Of a stretch of DNA of 64,000 bases, positions 62,268 through 64,000 are shown in pieces. This DNA comes from Acidobacteriota bacterium. Its GTDB lineage: Bacteria; Acidobacteriota; Blastocatellia; Pyrinomonadales; Pyrinomonadaceae. The notes beneath the pieces are model-generated. The model was not told the origin of the DNA. It worked only from the letters and a program-made list of their open reading frames with translations, and did not search any database. Made by a program: the position numbers and the translations under genes. The stretch is taken from assembly GCA_023389035.1 (NCBI GenBank), contig JAEWFC010000023.1:330062-394061 (forward strand), in the 5' to 3' direction. Each line of letters begins with the position of its first letter. The stretch's first letter is position 1.

Positions 62268-62564
62268 CGCCCAATAGAAAAAGCACCGTGCAAATTCTCT
62301 ATTCCAGAGGACTCACACGATGCTTATCGTGTACTTCGCCCCAATTGCGGGGCCGCTCATCTACCAGCTATATGGATATTATCACTCAACCCAAATCGGT
62401 CGCAACGAAACAGACTATAGCCGACGACAAGCATCCAACAATAACGGAAGTTGTGGTGGTGCAGTTCTCCGACGACCGAATCTCCAAGATTAAAAAACGA
62501 CTCTCGTCGTCAGAAGGTAAAGGGTTCTAGCGATTGGGAGTATTCGCAAAACCGTCACCAAAAG
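62268..62564. other. Gap of about 300 bp with one doubtful short frame
   Basis: A 52-codon plus-strand frame (62372-62530, QPKSVATKQTIADDKHPTIT, EVVVVQFSDDRISKIKKRLS) has a reasonable composition but no ribosome site and no recognised family. Nothing else is visible. Confidence 0.3.
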
Positions 62565-63026
62565 TCAGAGAATTTCGCCTGGACTCGACCGATCGAGCAA
62601 AAAATCCAGGAAGCATGAAATGACGAGCACTGATGCCATCGAAACAATAACTAGCGGTGCACTAGTGTCGAAATCATCGACGGAACCGTAACTCCTGTAT
62701 AAATAAAATCCATAACATGAGAGCACGGCCGTCACGATTGCTGATATGTAGCGGATGATCTGTGACAATCGTCCCCCTGGAAAGATTGATCCTATGAAAT
62801 AAAAGATAGAAATCATTCCCGCCCAGGTGTAAACGATGGACGATGTTTCCAACCAAGTCGACGGGGAATAGAAGGACATCGTGATCAAACCCGTATTCAC
62901 ATTGGCCGCCTTTATGAACATTGCGGCGGCATATCCGTTCATGAGACCGGCAAGAAACCAACATTCCAAGCCTAAACCGATCGCTACAGCCTGCGAAATG
63001 TATTGCCTTTTGAGTCTTATCTGCAT
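62565..63026 (-). CDS. Small four-helix membrane protein, possible immunity protein
   Basis: The 153-residue protein has four hydrophobic helices (QAVAIGLGLECWFLAGLMNG, SSIVYTWAGMISIFYFIGSI, ISAIVTAVLSCYGFYLY and PLVIVSMASVLVISCFLDFL). It starts 14 bp after the end of the RHS-type gene and reads in the same direction. Small membrane proteins at this place often protect the producer from the C-terminal toxin domain of an RHS protein. That role is inferred from position only. The family is not recognised. Confidence 0.55.
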   Translation of the reverse strand: MQIRLKRQYISQAVAIGLGLECWFLAGLMNGYAAAMFIKAANVNTGLITMSFYSPSTWLETSSIVYTWAGMISIFYFIGSIFPGGRLSQIIRYISAIVTAVLSCYGFYLYRSYGSVDDFDTSAPLVIVSMASVLVISCFLDFLLDRSSPGEIL

Positions 63027-63040
63027 AACACGTCAATCGC

Positions 63041-63688
63041 TTACGGGTTACAAGCTTCAATCATGGTGTCATAAGGTCCGTCAGTCCAGTTCAACCAAGA
63101 GCCTTCCAAATGACTTAGATCGTGCCAAGGCATTAACGTCGAGCCTAGGTGGGTCCTTCCCGGAACTCCAGAAGCATGAGCTAATTCATGTGTGACATCT
63201 TCATTTATATCGGAGTAATCTTTATCCATATTGAGTGCGATAACAATACGTTCCTTAGGTGCAGCAGTATAATTCTCAGGTACGGCGGTCGTTCCCGCAG
63301 CTCCAGCATCCCGTCGGTTCGCGAGAAATTCCCTAACGTGCGTTGGACGGCTCGAACCCAGACGTCCTTCGATGTTCGAATCCGCCAGCAACTGTCCGTG
63401 AACGAACGTTATTCCGCGGTCTCGTAGGACTTCTGCAGGGGACGCCTTGACGCCCGGTAAAGCCTTAAACGCTGCGATACAGGATTCAAAGAGAACTGCG
63501 ATCATCAAGCGAAGAGTGATTTCACGCTGTTCATCGCCAGAAAATCCAATAAAGCGGGTTCGGCTTTCAACGAAACGAGCTCCTTGCGTCACAATATTGA
63601 GTAGGCTGGCCAGGTCGGTCGTTTTGCCGACTGTTTCCGGCAAAGAATCATCAGCTGACGTCCCTCCGGAATCAGACATGTCGATCAT
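63041..63688 (-). CDS. C-terminal region of an RHS-type protein with a metalloprotease-like motif
   Basis: The 215-codon frame contains LASLLNIVTQGARFVESRTR, FIGFSGDEQREITLRLMIAV, ITFVHGQLLADSN and a zinc-protease-like motif, THELAHASGVPGRTH (HExxH with a further His). From memory it resembles the C-terminal regions of RHS-repeat proteins in Acidobacteria-type genomes. It is in the same frame as the sequence beyond 63749, with only one TAG codon between, so it is probably the rest of the same gene. The ATG at 63688 lacks a ribosome site. It may be translated by readthrough, independently, or not at all. Confidence 0.55.
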   Translation of the reverse strand: MIDMSDSGGTSADDSLPETVGKTTDLASLLNIVTQGARFVESRTRFIGFSGDEQREITLRLMIAVLFESCIAAFKALPGVKASPAEVLRDRGITFVHGQLLADSNIEGRLGSSRPTHVREFLANRRDAGAAGTTAVPENYTAAPKERIVIALNMDKDYSDINEDVTHELAHASGVPGRTHLGSTLMPWHDLSHLEGSWLNWTDGPYDTMIEACNP

Positions 63689-63748
63689 GTCGCTGCCCGC
63701 CCGAACCTCGACATGTGCGAGTTCCCCACCCTTTACTGTCTTTCCTTT

Positions 63749-64000
63749 CTACTTCTTGTCAGGCTTATTGGTTGAGATCAGGGCGCCGCTCACCATCGCC
63801 TTTGAAGCATAGGAATTCCCCTGATCGGGAGAGTATTCAGCAGGTATCGGGCTATCGACTATATCTCTCGGCACCGCTTTTGGGTCATTGGGTGTTCTCT
63901 CCGGTTCGTAGATGTCTTCTAGCGTATTACGGAGATCCATTATCATTTTCAATTGGCAGTGGAAAGGCATTGCTGAAAAGCCGCCGTAAAAATCCCTACC
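63749..64000 (-). CDS. Upstream part of the RHS-type gene, ending at an in-frame amber codon (cut by window edge)
   Basis: The frame is open to the right edge of the window (GRDFYGGFSAMPFHCQLKMI and onward) and ends KPDKK-TAG. The segment EYSPDQGNSYASKAMVSGAL is low in recognisable motifs. Twenty sense codons after the TAG lead in the same frame to the ATG at 63688. The rest of the gene lies outside the window, so its identity as an RHS protein is inferred. Confidence 0.45.
   Translation of the reverse strand, partial: GRDFYGGFSAMPFHCQLKMIMDLRNTLEDIYEPERTPNDPKAVPRDIVDSPIPAEYSPDQGNSYASKAMVSGALISTNKPDKK

Noticed and set aside
62372..62530. 52-codon plus-strand frame
   Set aside because: No ribosome site, no family and no conserved neighbour. 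Not counted as a gene.

Overview
The window looks like chromosomal DNA of a Gram-negative bacterium of moderate GC content. My best guess is Acidobacteriota, perhaps class Blastocatellia. This is an inference from gene style and was not searched. Pointers are the many signal-peptide proteins of LolA-like type, an FtsK carrying an N-terminal zinc ribbon, the ArsR/SRPBCC/DoxX cluster and an RHS-like C-terminal region. Lnt, SurA-type chaperone and lipoprotein signals indicate an outer membrane.

Layout. 1-1000: an ImuA-like/ImuB-like mutagenic-repair pair on the minus strand, cut by the left edge. 1.1-3.0 kb: an EamA exporter and a SAM methyltransferase. 3.04-4.57 kb: an accessory stretch without intact genes, made of hairpins and short tandem repeats around a frameshifted REP-associated tyrosine transposase (RAYT). 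4.6-11.5 kb: lysS, mfd, a SurA/parvulin chaperone and an S4 RNA-binding protein. 11.5-18.0 kb (minus): exported proteins, dusB, a DUF4920 protein and two tandem YtcJ-type amidohydrolases. 18.1-24.2 kb: envelope proteins and an ECF sigma factor paired with a putative anti-sigma protein ending in a PDZ domain. 24.3-27.4 kb: trmL, a BON protein and typA/bipA. 27.4-32.1 kb: an HxlR regulator divergent from a VOC protein, then an ArsR-SRPBCC-SRPBCC-PhnB-SRPBCC-DoxX-DUF1428 operon. Clear dyad operators sit at both control regions. 32.1-39.9 kb: MATE exporter, a broken nucleotidyltransferase module, an S9 peptidase, UDP-glucuronate decarboxylase and a second epimerase. 40-45 kb: a Smr/SH3 lipoprotein/M61-like peptidase operon and purH. 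45.4-54.4 kb (minus): comEC-comEA, ftsK, prfB with its classical +1 programmed frameshift, a second nucleotidyltransferase module and lnt. 55-61.8 kb: a TPR protein, tRNA-Glu, a DUF1990 protein, polA and two uncharacterised proteins. 61.8-64.0 kb: a decaying island with a gene fragment, a small membrane protein and an RHS-type C-terminal region interrupted by an amber codon.

Most of the window is housekeeping. The least explained parts are: (i) the hairpin-rich block at 3.1-4.5 kb, including two diverged hairpin units with compensating base changes in their stems; (ii) a 25-codon membrane-peptide ORF and a 10-codon ORF with a consensus Shine-Dalgarno, between the M61-like peptidase and purH; (iii) two partner/nucleotidyltransferase modules, one frameshifted and one with an altered DxD site; (iv) the amber-interrupted RHS-type gene next to a possible membrane immunity protein. 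I found no CRISPR array, no rRNA and no complete insertion sequence.
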